NCBI GenBank assembly: GCA_900318665.1
Contig: ONLQ01000011.1
Coordinates: 1 to 54,664 of the forward strand
Length of the DNA: 54,664 nt
From: an uncultured Bacteroidales bacterium
GTDB taxonomy: Bacteria > Bacteroidota > Bacteroidia > Bacteroidales > P3
Reading direction: 5' to 3'
Position numbers and translations under genes: made by a program
Shown here: positions 25,638-35,046 of the stretch, piece after piece
Position numbering within the stretch: position 1 is the stretch's first letter
Layout of the letters: every line of letters begins with the position of its first letter
Notes under the pieces: model-generated
What the model was told of the DNA's origin: nothing
The model's input: only the letters and a program-made list of their open reading frames with translations
Databases searched by the model: none

Positions 25638-27359
25638 TTATTTCACCTTGGGAGTATTGCTGCTCGGAGCATCGGTATTGCTAAAACCAGTGCCAGACGA
25701 TGTGCCCTCTACGGAGAGTCTTTCTTCGATGTCCCAGTTGGCACGGAGAGTCAGCGTTTTAGAGAGGTAGTAAACCTCTTCGGGCTGGCGGTGCAGCCAG
25801 TAGTTGCCTGGCGTCCAAAGTGCGTTGTCGTTGTGGTCGGCAAAAGCCTGCACACGGTATTTCCCCGGTTGTAGCAGTCTAAATTCGGCTTTCTTATTCT
25901 TGCCGAGGGCAATGGTCTGTTTTATTTTTCCAGACTCATCGGTGAGTAATACAACATATTGCGTGGTGTCGGCGGCATTGTCGAGCGTGATGAAAATATT
26001 GCCGAATTTTTCCTCGCCTTGAATCTCTGTGGTCAGAGATAGTGTGTCGGTGGTGTTGCCGAAAATATCGTAAAGGCTTTTGGCCTTGATTGTTATCTTG
26101 TAGCGTTCGTCTGCCTTGGGCGAGAAATCGACATTGGCGTGCAGCAGCGAACTATCCACCACGAGGTTGTGTGTGCTTTGTGTGCTGTCGGACAGACGTA
26201 ATACTATGACTGCGGAGTCGAGGCGTGTGCGTGTGGTGTCTATAGGGTTGGCAAACGACAGCGATGGACGCATAAAATAGGGCATTGTCGCCCCCGTGGT
26301 CCATTTGCACCAATCTGTATTTTTACTTTGTGGCTGTTTCTGCGATTCTCCCATTTTGCGTTTATGTCGCCATTGGAGTTTCAGAGTGTCGGTAATGCCG
26401 CTGCTGTCGGCAATCGACACCACGATGTTGCGACATTTGGGGTTGACGGTCCAGAGGCGTATGGTGTCGCGTGAGGCAGAGAGCCGCCATACTATGGCGG
26501 AGTCTGAATTTAATGACGGGTCGGTGAGGGGAAGCATAGTGACTATCTCGGCATATCCTTCGCGTTCAAACTTGCTTTGCAGTATGCGCTGCACCTGTTG
26601 CTGTTCGAACGACATAAGGAGTCGGTGGCTTGTGGCGTTGCTGTCCGATGGCTCGCAGGCTTCGATAATAGTGTCGGTAAATGCTATGGCTTCGTTTGGA
26701 CCATAGCGCAGGTCTTTGTCGGCGTCTTCAATGGCAATTAGGCGATAGCGGCCAGGACAGATATGCGAAAAATGGAAAAAGCCCTTGTCGTCGCAGCGAG
26801 TGATGTTGGTGGGGTTATTCTTTGTGACAGTCGAGTCTTGGCTGTCCTCTGGGTAGAGCATCACGGTGATGGTGTTCTTTCGCGGCGTGAGGCTGTAGGC
26901 GTCGAGCACCGAGCCGAGAATCATCATGCTGTCGATGACAGAACCAGTCGAGAATGCGTATTCGTAACTTTGCAGTTTGTTGCCTTCTGTAAAGTCGGCT
27001 ATGGCGTTGCGGAATTGGAAGAGATAGGTGGTGTTTGCTTGCAACGAGTCGTTGATTGTCACCAGTATGCCGTGCCGTTTTGTGGCGAAGGTCGGCTTGG
27101 GTTTCATTGGCGGCGAGATGAGTATGTTGTTGTCGGCATCTTGGATTACCACATACTCGTCAAAGTTGATGAAAAAAGATTTTTCGTCGAAATTGAGCGT
27201 GCCGTTGGCAGGCTGTTCGTCAACAACGCGTGGCGCCGTTTTGTCGCGCGGGCCTCCTTCGGGGTAGCCTTGCCGCGCGCATGAGGCAATGCATAACAAT
27301 GCTAACGCAAACAGGCAGCGTAGCACGTTGGTTTTAATTGTGTGGATGGATTGCGGCAT
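25638..27359 (-). CDS. Lipoprotein with N-terminal Ig-like (Big_5) domain
   Basis: A 573-residue outer-surface protein. A lipoprotein signal ends at LLCIASC-ARQG (Cys about residue 28). Directly after it comes YPEGGPRDKTAPRVVDEQPANGTLNFDEKSFFINFDEYV, typical of the Bacteroidota Ig-like lipoproteins. Two later stretches (IAIEDADKDLRYGPNEAIAF and VQAFADHNDNALWTPGNYW) look like repeated beta-sandwich modules. The start codon overlaps the RecQ stop (TGATG at 27357-27361), so the two are coupled. Function unknown. Confidence 0.85.
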   Translation of the reverse strand: MPQSIHTIKTNVLRCLFALALLCIASCARQGYPEGGPRDKTAPRVVDEQPANGTLNFDEKSFFINFDEYVVIQDADNNILISPPMKPKPTFATKRHGILVTINDSLQANTTYLFQFRNAIADFTEGNKLQSYEYAFSTGSVIDSMMILGSVLDAYSLTPRKNTITVMLYPEDSQDSTVTKNNPTNITRCDDKGFFHFSHICPGRYRLIAIEDADKDLRYGPNEAIAFTDTIIEACEPSDSNATSHRLLMSFEQQQVQRILQSKFEREGYAEIVTMLPLTDPSLNSDSAIVWRLSASRDTIRLWTVNPKCRNIVVSIADSSGITDTLKLQWRHKRKMGESQKQPQSKNTDWCKWTTGATMPYFMRPSLSFANPIDTTRTRLDSAVIVLRLSDSTQSTHNLVVDSSLLHANVDFSPKADERYKITIKAKSLYDIFGNTTDTLSLTTEIQGEEKFGNIFITLDNAADTTQYVVLLTDESGKIKQTIALGKNKKAEFRLLQPGKYRVQAFADHNDNALWTPGNYWLHRQPEEVYYLSKTLTLRANWDIEERLSVEGTSSGTGFSNTDAPSSNTPKVK

Positions 27360-29584
27360 CAGCAGGAGTAGATAGAGCGGAACTTGATACGCATAAGGCG
27401 TATATCCTGTTCGGGGTAATCGTCGGGGTCGTCGGCAAATTCTTCGTAGGCGGCTTCGAGGTCATCTATGTTCTGGCTGTTGCGCCAATAGTCCAGAAGT
27501 TCTTCCTGAATGTCCTCGTCAATGGTTTCGTTGATATAGTAGTCTATATTCAGTTTCAGACCGTTGCTCAAAATGTGCTCTATCTCGGTCAGCAGTTCGT
27601 CCATTGTGAGGTCTTTGCCAGCGGCAATGTCATCGAGCGATTTGTGGTGGTCTATATTATTAATGATGTAACTCTGCAACCCGCTTTTGCTGGCAGCCGA
27701 GCGCACCACTATTTCCTGCGGACGTTCTATCTCGTTGTCCTCGACATACTGCTTGATGAGTTTTACGAATGGCTCGCCCCAGCGTTGCGCTTTCGATATT
27801 CCCACGCCGTAGCATCGCGACAGTTCCTCGGTAGTGCAGGGATATTGTATGGTCATATCGGTCAGCGAACTGTCTTGGAAGATGACGTTGGTGTCGGCCA
27901 CCTTGTTGGTTTTGGCTATGCTCTTGCGCAGGTTTTTGAGCATGGCGTAGAGCGTCTCGTCGCCAGCAGCAATGCCTCCTCCACCGCCAGCGGCAATATC
28001 CTCATCGTCGTCGGGGTTGGTATAGTCGTGGTCGCATGCCACGCTGATGTCGTAGGGCGTTTTGAGGTATTTGAATCCTGCGGGTGTCAGTTTCAGTGTG
28101 CCGAAGGTCTCGACCACCTTTACCACGAGGTTTTCAAATATAGCCTGTCGTAGCACGGCTTTCCAGAAGAGTTCGTCGTGGTCTTTGCCCTCGCCATATT
28201 GCTCTAACTGTTCGGGTTTGTAAACCTTGGTGTTCGGGTTTGGCCGACCGAGCATTACGTCTATCAGCCATTTCATCTTGAACGACTGCTTGGTTGCCAC
28301 AATGGTTTCAAGAGCAAACACCATCTCCTCTTTGGCGGGAACGAGTGGCTTGGGGTGCACACAGTTGTCGCAGTTGCCGCAACTGCCCGAAGGATAGTCC
28401 TCGCCAAAATATTTCAGCAGGTTGACCCTGCGGCAGGCCGAACTTTCGGCATAAGATACCATCTCTTGCACCAACTGGTTGGCCATGGCCTGCTCGGAGT
28501 TGTTCTTGTCGGTGAAGAACTTGTAAAGTTTTTCAGCGTCTTGCTCGCTGTAGAAAGCAATGCAGATGCCTTCGCCGCCGTCGCGTCCGGCGCGGCCCGT
28601 TTCTTGATAGTAGCCTTCAAGACTCTTGGGAATGTCGTAGTGGATGACAAATCGCACATCGGGCTTGTCGATACCCATGCCGAATGCTATGGTGGCAACA
28701 ATCACGTCGGCCTCTTCCATAAGGAATTTGTCCTGGTTCTCAGTGCGGACCTTGTTGTCCAATCCGGCATGGTAGGGCAGGGCTTTGATGTCGTTCACCT
28801 GCAATAGTTCTGCCAGGTCCTCCACCTTCTTGCGTGTCAGACAGTAGATAATGCCGCTTTTGTGCGGATGCTGTTTGATGAAGCGTATTATCTCCTTGTG
28901 GAGCAGCATTTGGTCGGCAGGCTTGGGGCGTACCTCGTAGTAGAGGTTTGGGCGGTTGAACGAAGAGACAAAGGTTTGCGCTTTCTCCATTTTCAGGTTG
29001 CGCACTATGTCTTGTTGCACCTTTGGCGTAGCCGATGCGGTGAGGGTCAGTATAGGCATGACCTTGCCGGTCTTGCCGTTGTCGCGTATGCGGTCTATGG
29101 CTTGGCGGAGCCGTCCGTATTCGGGGCGGAAATCGTGTCCCCATTCAGAGATGCAGTGAGCCTCATCTATGGCGAAAAACGAGATGGGTATCTGCATGAG
29201 GAACTCGATGGTTTCGTCTTTTGACAGTGTTTCGGGTGCTACATACAGCATTTTGGTGCCACCGTTGAGCAAGTCTTCTTTCACTTCGGTGGTTTGCTGT
29301 TTGTTGAGCGACGAGTTAAGAAAATGGGCCACACATTCATGGCCTGAGGTATAGCGCACGGCATCAACCTGGTTTTTCATCAGTGCTATGAGTGGCGACA
29401 CGACGATGGCAGTACCCTCGCTTATCATGGCAGGCAACTGGTAGCATAGCGATTTGCCGCTGCCTGTTGGCATGATGACGAAGGTGTCTTTGCCGTCAAG
29501 AACGCTGCGTATAATAGCCTCTTGGTCGCCCTTGAAATGGTCAAAGCCGAATATTTCCTTTAGTTTGGATTGCAAGTCTGTCAT
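27359..29584 (-). CDS. recQ: ATP-dependent DNA helicase RecQ
   Basis: A 741-residue superfamily 2 helicase. Walker A is in IMPTGSGKSLCYQLPA, motif II in FAIDEAHCISEWGHDFRPEY, motif VI in YQETGRAGRDGG. A four-Cys zinc module (CRRVNLLKYFGEDYPSGSCGNCDNCVHP) and a winged-helix region follow; an HRDC-like part with a C-terminal helical extension ends it. I place the start at ATG 29584 (MTDLQSKLKEIFGF), because the 23 residues encoded upstream to 29653 are not RecQ-like. It unwinds DNA in recombination and fork repair. Confidence 0.95.
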   Translation of the reverse strand: MTDLQSKLKEIFGFDHFKGDQEAIIRSVLDGKDTFVIMPTGSGKSLCYQLPAMISEGTAIVVSPLIALMKNQVDAVRYTSGHECVAHFLNSSLNKQQTTEVKEDLLNGGTKMLYVAPETLSKDETIEFLMQIPISFFAIDEAHCISEWGHDFRPEYGRLRQAIDRIRDNGKTGKVMPILTLTASATPKVQQDIVRNLKMEKAQTFVSSFNRPNLYYEVRPKPADQMLLHKEIIRFIKQHPHKSGIIYCLTRKKVEDLAELLQVNDIKALPYHAGLDNKVRTENQDKFLMEEADVIVATIAFGMGIDKPDVRFVIHYDIPKSLEGYYQETGRAGRDGGEGICIAFYSEQDAEKLYKFFTDKNNSEQAMANQLVQEMVSYAESSACRRVNLLKYFGEDYPSGSCGNCDNCVHPKPLVPAKEEMVFALETIVATKQSFKMKWLIDVMLGRPNPNTKVYKPEQLEQYGEGKDHDELFWKAVLRQAIFENLVVKVVETFGTLKLTPAGFKYLKTPYDISVACDHDYTNPDDDEDIAAGGGGGIAAGDETLYAMLKNLRKSIAKTNKVADTNVIFQDSSLTDMTIQYPCTTEELSRCYGVGISKAQRWGEPFVKLIKQYVEDNEIERPQEIVVRSAASKSGLQSYIINNIDHHKSLDDIAAGKDLTMDELLTEIEHILSNGLKLNIDYYINETIDEDIQEELLDYWRNSQNIDDLEAAYEEFADDPDDYPEQDIRLMRIKFRSIYSC

Positions 29585-29602
29585 GGTTTCAAAAAAAACG
29601 TG

Positions 29603-29610
29603 TACTTTTG
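29603..29610 (+). promoter_or_regulatory. -7 element for the kdsD operon
   Basis: TACTTTTG followed by C fits the TAnnTTTG -7 consensus. A start near 29617 gives a leader of about 49 nt to the TTG start codon at 29666. No good TTTG lies at the -33 position. It overlaps the region just upstream of recQ on the other strand. Confidence 0.5.
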
Positions 29611-29665
29611 CAAAACGAAATTCAAAGTTAAGATTTTTTTTATAATCTGCCAAAAAAAAATTGTT

Positions 29666-30634
29666 TTGAAGTCAGACGACGAAATAAAGGAAATTGCAAT
29701 TCAGGTTATTGCAGACGAAAAGAAGGCTATAGAAAACCTGTCCGATAGGATTGGAGATGATTTCTCCAAGGCTGTAAAAATGATATATTCGTGCAAAGGC
29801 AGAGTGGTGGTTACGGGTATTGGCAAGAGCGCAAATATTGCGACAAAGATTGTCTCGACGTTTAATTCGACGGGAACGCCAGCCCTCTTCATGCACGCTG
29901 CCGATGCCATTCACGGCGACCTCGGTATGGTGCGCCACGACGACGCTGTAATCTGCATATCAAAAAGCGGCAACACTCCGGAGATAAAGGTGCTTGTGCC
30001 CCTCATCAAGAATTTCGGCAACCCGCTTATTGCCATTGTCGGCAATACCGACTCCTTTCTGGCTCGTGAGGCCGACATAGTGCTCGACACTACGGTAGAG
30101 CACGAGGCTTGCCCCAACAATCTTGCCCCCACATCATCTACCACGGCGCAACTTGTTATGGGCGATGCGTTGGCGGTGGCTCTCATAGAGTGCCGCAATT
30201 TCACGGCGCGCGATTTTGCTCGTTTCCACCCCGGCGGAGCCCTCGGCAAGCAACTCTATCTGCGTGTGGCAGACCTGTCGGTGCAGAACGAACGGCCTTC
30301 CGTAGCGCCGCAAAGCCTTGTGCCAGAGGTTATTCTCGAAATGACGGCAAAACGTCTGGGCTGCGCGGTGGTTGAAGATAATGGCCGAATACTGGGCATC
30401 ATAACCGATGGCGACTTGCGTCGCATGATGCGTAAATACTCGTCGTTTGACACACTGACGGCTGCCGACATTATGTCGGTGTCGCCCAAGCAGGTTCTTG
30501 CTACCGAATACGCGGTCAATGCCCTTGAGATAATGCGCTCCAACTCGATAACCCAGTTGGTGGTTGTCGATGAAAACGATAAGTACCAAGGCATAATTCA
30601 TCTGCATGATATTCTGCGGGAGGGAATAATATAA
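29666..30634 (+). CDS. kdsD: D-arabinose-5-phosphate isomerase (KdsD/KpsF)
   Basis: A 322-residue enzyme converting ribulose-5-phosphate to arabinose-5-phosphate for Kdo synthesis. A SIS sugar-isomerase domain (TGIGKSANIATKIVSTFNSTGTPALFMHAADAIHGDLG, about residues 48-85) is followed by two CBS domains. I choose TTG 29666 as the start: it gives the usual length and begins MKSDDEIKEIA, while the frame upstream to 29570 would overlap recQ. It lies 12 nt before lptB, joining Kdo supply with LPS transport. Confidence 0.9.
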   Translation: MKSDDEIKEIAIQVIADEKKAIENLSDRIGDDFSKAVKMIYSCKGRVVVTGIGKSANIATKIVSTFNSTGTPALFMHAADAIHGDLGMVRHDDAVICISKSGNTPEIKVLVPLIKNFGNPLIAIVGNTDSFLAREADIVLDTTVEHEACPNNLAPTSSTTAQLVMGDALAVALIECRNFTARDFARFHPGGALGKQLYLRVADLSVQNERPSVAPQSLVPEVILEMTAKRLGCAVVEDNGRILGIITDGDLRRMMRKYSSFDTLTAADIMSVSPKQVLATEYAVNALEIMRSNSITQLVVVDENDKYQGIIHLHDILREGII

Positions 30635-30646
30635 AAATAGGACAGC

Positions 30647-31474
30647 ATGGAATTACGAACCGAGAATGTTGTAAAGAAATATCGTCTGCGGACTGTTGTT
30701 AAGGGCGTGAGTGTCAGTGTGAAGCGTGGCGAGATAGTCGGCTTGCTTGGTCCCAATGGGGCGGGAAAGACCACAACGTTCTATATGATAGTTGGAATCA
30801 TCAAGCCCTATTCCGGCCATGTGTATCTCGACGATAAAGATATAACCTCCATGCCTATGTATCGTCGTGCGCAAAGCGGTGTGGGCTACTTGGCGCAGGA
30901 GGCTTCGGTGTTTCGTCAGATGACGGTGGAAGATAACATTATGGCCGTGCTCGAATTTCGCAAGGACCTCGACAAGCAAGGCCGTCAAGAGAAACTGGAG
31001 TCGCTACTCGATGAGTTCGGATTGCAGCACATACGCCGCAGCAAGGGCATACAGTTGTCGGGAGGCGAGCGACGTCGCACCGAGATTGCGCGTGCATTGG
31101 CCAACGACCCAAAGTTCCTCTTGCTCGACGAACCGTTTGCCGGCGTTGACCCCATAGCTGTGCAGGACATCAAGGACATTGTGTCGCATCTGAAAGAACG
31201 AAATATAGGTATTCTGATAACCGACCATAATGTTCGGGAGACGCTTTCGATAACCGATCGTGTCTATCTGCTTTTCGGAGGCACCGTTCTGCATAGCGGC
31301 ACTCCAGAGGAGATGGCTGCCGACCCCGATGTGAAAGCGAAATATCTTGGGCGCGACTTCGAACTGCAGCGCCACTCCGCAGCCGCTATCACGTCAGAGA
31401 CGAGCACTCAAAATGCAGAGGCGAATGAGGCTTCGGAAGAAAATCTCCAGCAAAACGAAACTTTAGCAGAATAA
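30647..31474 (+). CDS. lptB: LPS export ABC transporter ATPase LptB
   Basis: A 275-residue ABC ATPase. Walker [10 protein letters not shown] is at 35-43, the signature [15 protein letters not shown] near 138-152, Walker [13 protein letters not shown] after it and the switch His in LITDHNVRE. LptB drives extraction of LPS from the inner membrane. The last 30 or so residues ([27 protein letters not shown]) form a polar acidic tail not seen in E. coli LptB. It follows kdsD in one operon. Confidence 0.95.
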   Translation: MELRTENVVKKYRLRTVVKGVSVSVKRGEIVGLLGPNGAGKTTTFYMIVGIIKPYSGHVYLDDKDITSMPMYRRAQSGVGYLAQEASVFRQMTVEDNIMAVLEFRKDLDKQGRQEKLESLLDEFGLQHIRRSKGIQLSGGERRRTEIARALANDPKFLLLDEPFAGVDPIAVQDIKDIVSHLKERNIGILITDHNVRETLSITDRVYLLFGGTVLHSGTPEEMAADPDVKAKYLGRDFELQRHSAAAITSETSTQNAEANEASEENLQQNETLAE

Positions 31475-31524
31475 TTACGAAAAACTGCCAATTATCAATT
31501 ACAAAAACTAATCACATTCTCTCA

Positions 31525-32727
31525 ATGAAACTCAATACAATAGAAGAGGCAATACAGGATTTTAAGGATGGCAAGTTCGTTATCGTAGTTGATGACGAGG
31601 ACCGTGAGAACGAGGGCGATTTTATTATCGCCGCCGAAAAGATAACGCCGGAACACGTCAATTTTATGCTCAAGAATGGGCGTGGCGTGCTTTGCGCCCC
31701 TGTGACCGAAGAGCGTTGCAAGGAACTGGGTCTTGACATGCAGGTGCACGACAATACCTCGCTCCTTGGCACTCCTTTCACCGTTACGGTTGACCTTCTT
31801 GGTCATGGTTGCACCACGGGCGTATCGATGTACGACCGTGCTATGACTATCAACGCATTAGCTAATCCTGCAACAAAGGCCAGCGACCTTGGCCGTCCGG
31901 GCCATGTCAATCCGTTGCGTGCGCGCAATGGCGGTGTGCTGGTGCGTGCCGGACACACCGAGGCTGCTGTTGACCTTGCCCGTCTGGCAGGCTTGCAGCC
32001 ATGTGGCGCCTTAATCGAAATCATCAACGACGATGGCACTATGGCGCGTATGCCGCAGTTGGAAAAGGTGGCAGAACGTTTCGGGCTGAAAATTATCACT
32101 ATCAAGGACCTCATAGCCTATCGTGTTGCACATGAGACTCTTATCCGTAAAGAGGAAGAGGTATTTATGCCAACCCATTGGGGCAATTTCAAACTCATAG
32201 CCTATACTCAACTTGACAATGGTGCCACGCATCTTGCTCTCAAGAAAGGCGACTGGCAGCCTGGCGAGCCTATCATGGTCAGGGTCCATTCGAGTTGTGC
32301 TACTGGCGATATTTTTGGCTCGTGCAAGTGCGATTGTGGCGAGCAGTTGCATCGTGCTATGGAGATGATAGAGAATGAGGGCAAAGGCTTGGTGCTCTAT
32401 ATGAGCCAGGAAGGACGTGGTATAGGCCTGGTGAACAAACTCAAGGCCTATCACCTTCAGGAACAAGGCTATGACACTGTCGATGCTAACATACAGTTGG
32501 GATTTAAGCCAGACGAACGTGACTATGGCATTGGCGCGCAGATTTTGCGCGACCTCGGTGTCACGCAGATGCGTCTGATGACAAATAACCCAGTGAAACG
32601 CAGTGGTCTTGAGGGCTACGGACTAAAGATTGTCGAGACGCTTCCGATAGTGATACCGCCAAACCAGTACAACGAGCGCTACCTCAAAACCAAGCAGGAC
32701 CGCATGGGTCACGACTTGAAAATGTAG
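31525..32727 (+). CDS. ribBA: Bifunctional riboflavin enzyme RibBA
   Basis: A 400-residue fusion. The N-terminal 3,4-dihydroxy-2-butanone-4-phosphate synthase domain (about 1-205) has [12 protein letters not shown] and [11 protein letters not shown]; the C-terminal GTP cyclohydrolase II domain has the zinc cluster [22 protein letters not shown] and the GTP loop SQEGRGIGL. It catalyses both committed steps of riboflavin synthesis. No FMN riboswitch is visible in the 50-nt gap upstream. A strong hairpin terminator follows at 32773-32809. Confidence 0.96.
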   Translation: MKLNTIEEAIQDFKDGKFVIVVDDEDRENEGDFIIAAEKITPEHVNFMLKNGRGVLCAPVTEERCKELGLDMQVHDNTSLLGTPFTVTVDLLGHGCTTGVSMYDRAMTINALANPATKASDLGRPGHVNPLRARNGGVLVRAGHTEAAVDLARLAGLQPCGALIEIINDDGTMARMPQLEKVAERFGLKIITIKDLIAYRVAHETLIRKEEEVFMPTHWGNFKLIAYTQLDNGATHLALKKGDWQPGEPIMVRVHSSCATGDIFGSCKCDCGEQLHRAMEMIENEGKGLVLYMSQEGRGIGLVNKLKAYHLQEQGYDTVDANIQLGFKPDERDYGIGAQILRDLGVTQMRLMTNNPVKRSGLEGYGLKIVETLPIVIPPNQYNERYLKTKQDRMGHDLKM

Positions 32728-32772
32728 AGTAGGGTAGCCATCGAGTGTTTAGAATATACTCGACATACCAAT

Positions 32773-32809
32773 AACCAAGACACCGCAGTTATGCTGCGGT
32801 GTCTTGGTT
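32773..32809. terminator. Bidirectional hairpin between ribBA and a GT2 gene
   Basis: AACCAAGACACCGCAG (32773-32788) pairs perfectly with CTGCGGTGTCTTGGTT (32794-32809) around a 5-nt loop. It lies between two convergent genes and can serve both. Confidence 0.85.
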
Positions 32810-32814
32810 TATGT

Positions 32815-33699
32815 CTATTCAAGAGGGTTTATGGGACCGAATTGTTTGCCCGTCAGAAGCATAATGGCTGCTTTGAGGCGTGAGCGTAGCCGCTGCTTGC
32901 GCAAAGGTGGAGTCTCGTTGTCGGAGTCAATATCATTTGTCATAGGTTCTCCCAGATGCGTGAGGTGACGGCGAAGAACGGAGTTGGTAATGCCCCATTT
33001 GAGCAGGAATTGTATGTTGCCGTTGTTGCGACGCACACGGCCTGTGCTTTTGGTCTCGAAATGATAGACACGGCAGTTGCCAAGTCCTTTGAAATGACGC
33101 ACGCCTGCCATATATAGTTTGGCGGTCAGGTCGGGGTCGCTATACATTCCGGGTGTGTATTCTATGCTGTAGCCGCCAACAATGTCCCACATATCGCGGT
33201 GCATGAGGCTTGGCGGCCATGTGGCGCCGCGCCAGTCGCTTTTCGGATGGCTCATATATTCACGCAGCAGTCGCTCCTCGTCGAAAGTCTCGATGCTATC
33301 GCCATAGTCGGCTAAGATTCCCACGTCAAGATAGTTGTGGGGCTGTATCATAGTGCCCGACAGATAGAAACGGTTGTCGGGTAGCGAGGAAATCTCGTCT
33401 GCCATGGCGGTATCCCAGCCTGGCAGCAGATACATATCGTCGTTGAGATACAGAATGTAGTCTGTTTTAACGAGCGTCCGCATCATATTGCACGAGAGGC
33501 ACACGCCTACATTCTGCTCGGTATGTGTGTAGTCGATGCCTTCGTCTTTAACCCATTGCAGGGTACCGTCGCTTCCGTCGTTCACGTGTATGATGATTTG
33601 GTGGTCGGCGGCCGAATTGCGCTTAATGCTTGCCACACAGAGTTTGAGAAACGGCAGGTTGTTCCACGAGGGTATGATGATTGAGAAGCGAGGTTGCAT
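32815..33699 (-). CDS. Family 2 glycosyltransferase
   Basis: A 294-residue GT-A protein. RFSIIIPSWNNLPFLKLCVASI opens the fold, LYLNDDMYLLPGWD carries the metal-binding acids, and a basic C-terminus follows. It resembles single-domain transferases of LPS core or O-antigen synthesis. The next gene in the same direction begins about 30 nt upstream of it. Donor and acceptor unknown. Confidence 0.87.
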   Translation of the reverse strand: MQPRFSIIIPSWNNLPFLKLCVASIKRNSAADHQIIIHVNDGSDGTLQWVKDEGIDYTHTEQNVGVCLSCNMMRTLVKTDYILYLNDDMYLLPGWDTAMADEISSLPDNRFYLSGTMIQPHNYLDVGILADYGDSIETFDEERLLREYMSHPKSDWRGATWPPSLMHRDMWDIVGGYSIEYTPGMYSDPDLTAKLYMAGVRHFKGLGNCRVYHFETKSTGRVRRNNGNIQFLLKWGITNSVLRRHLTHLGEPMTNDIDSDNETPPLRKQRLRSRLKAAIMLLTGKQFGPINPLE

Positions 33700-33729
33700 C
33701 TGGCAGTGTTGTTTTGACTTGTTATAGCG

Positions 33730-34326
33730 CTATTCGTCGCTGGGCATCAGTTCGCCATATCGGTTGTGAAGTGGCAGATACTCGTAGCGAATGGAGTAGA
33801 TGTCGGTCTCGCGAGAGTAGCGTATGGAAAAGAAAAAGTCACTGTAAAAATATTTCCAAAGCCCTTTTTCGCCGACAGCCTTCTTATAGCCCGACTCTTC
33901 TACGCGGTCCATTGTCTGCATGAACCATTTTTCGTCGGGGAATTTCCAGTTGCCCTTGATGTCGCCTCGTGCCACGACAATGCGGTTGTTGTAGAACTCG
34001 AAAAAAACATTGTCCGTGGTCTTGTAGATGACGCGCTCGCCATTGTCGGCTACTATTTTAAGGCCGGGATATTGCTGAATGAGTTGCGTCAGCGTCATTC
34101 CGAGCCATGTCTTGGGCTCGGCTTTGGCAGCCACACCATCCATAGGCTTCATAATGGTCGGAATAACAACCTCTTCGGTGTATGCTGGCATGGGATTTTT
34201 GCTGCTTTGCGGTACGGGTTTGCGTGGCCGTTCGCGACCAAACCAGCCCTGTGCCGAGAGCGGTAGCGCAATCATGAGCATTATTGCTCCTATAATGATT
34301 ATTCGGATATGTGGATGAATGTTCAT
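33730..34326 (-). CDS. Secreted hypothetical protein
   Basis: A 198-residue protein with a probable signal peptide (hydrophobic IIIIGAIMLMIALPLSAQG, cut after AQG) and then a Pro/Lys-rich linker. The mature part has no domain I can name; it contains the stretch KTWLGMTLTQLIQQYPGLKIV and an aromatic-rich C-terminus. It lies between a GT2 and a small lipoprotein, all on the minus strand. Function unknown. Confidence 0.75.
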   Translation of the reverse strand: MNIHPHIRIIIIGAIMLMIALPLSAQGWFGRERPRKPVPQSSKNPMPAYTEEVVIPTIMKPMDGVAAKAEPKTWLGMTLTQLIQQYPGLKIVADNGERVIYKTTDNVFFEFYNNRIVVARGDIKGNWKFPDEKWFMQTMDRVEESGYKKAVGEKGLWKYFYSDFFFSIRYSRETDIYSIRYEYLPLHNRYGELMPSDE

Positions 34327-34363
34327 TCGAGATTAAGATGAGATAGATACTCTATTTGCCAAC

Positions 34364-34396
34364 AATGGGTCTGAGGCTCGTGGTCCCAGACCCATT
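34364..34396. terminator. Inverted repeat between two secreted-protein genes
   Basis: AATGGGTCTG (34364-34373) and CAGACCCATT (34387-34396) form a 10-bp stem. The T-run GCAGTTTTTT follows only on the plus strand, whereas both neighbours run on the minus strand, so it is a weaker terminator for them than its stem suggests. Confidence 0.55.
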
Positions 34397-34420
34397 GCAG
34401 TTTTTTCAAGTGGGCTAAAA

Positions 34421-34972
34421 TTAATTGTTGCGACGAGTGGCAACGATATCTAATTTTATGCCATCCGTAAGCAGTGTGGCCAATGATAAACCTTTAACAT
34501 TGCCATAATATGCTGTGATGCTAGCAGGAGTGCCGGCTTTTTTGTATGCCATCTGGTCTTGGTAAATGAAAGTGCCGGTAGTGGTGTCAACAGTGGCGAG
34601 AATCATGTGCTCGTCTTTCACATAGCCCCAGGTGCTCTTCATCTTGTTGAACCATGCTGTTGCTGCAAGATTTGCATCGGCTGTTGTGAACTGGAAGTTG
34701 GCAATGGTTCCCGAAGTATAGAACGACACACCCATAGCCTCGGCCTCAGCGGCAGTAACGGTGAGAGTGGCATTATAGTTGGTGCCGCCACCAACCAAGG
34801 TTCCCAGTGCGATATTATTTTCGGTGATAGTAACATCATAGGTGCCAATAAAGTCGTTGAGCGTTGCGCTTGCACCGCTTTCGGTCTTGTCAGACTCTTC
34901 TTTGGAACATGAGGTAAGGCAGCAGGCGGCTGTCATGGCAAAAGCCATAAGGAATAAAAAAACTTTTTTCAT
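34421..34972 (-). CDS. Small lipoprotein of unknown function
   Basis: A 183-residue lipoprotein. The start is ATG 34972 (MKKVFLFLMAFAMTAACCLTSCSKEE), with the lipobox LTSC at about residues 19-22; an upstream frame start is ignored because it adds residues before a good signal peptide. The mature protein is a Thr/Ala-rich beta domain (DFIGTYDVTITENNIALGT) with a calycin-like look, which is only an impression. It would be anchored in the outer membrane. Confidence 0.82.
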   Translation of the reverse strand: MKKVFLFLMAFAMTAACCLTSCSKEESDKTESGASATLNDFIGTYDVTITENNIALGTLVGGGTNYNATLTVTAAEAEAMGVSFYTSGTIANFQFTTADANLAATAWFNKMKSTWGYVKDEHMILATVDTTTGTFIYQDQMAYKKAGTPASITAYYGNVKGLSLATLLTDGIKLDIVATRRNN

Positions 34973-35046
34973 GGTGTATGTTTGTTTTCTATTAATAAGA
35001 TGCAAAAATACTTTTTTTTATTCAAAAAAAGGAAACCAATCTCTAA

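Noticed and set aside
29570-29665. N-terminal extension of KdsD
   Set aside because: The extra residues would overlap the recQ start and the presumed promoter; the family begins at the TTG 29666.
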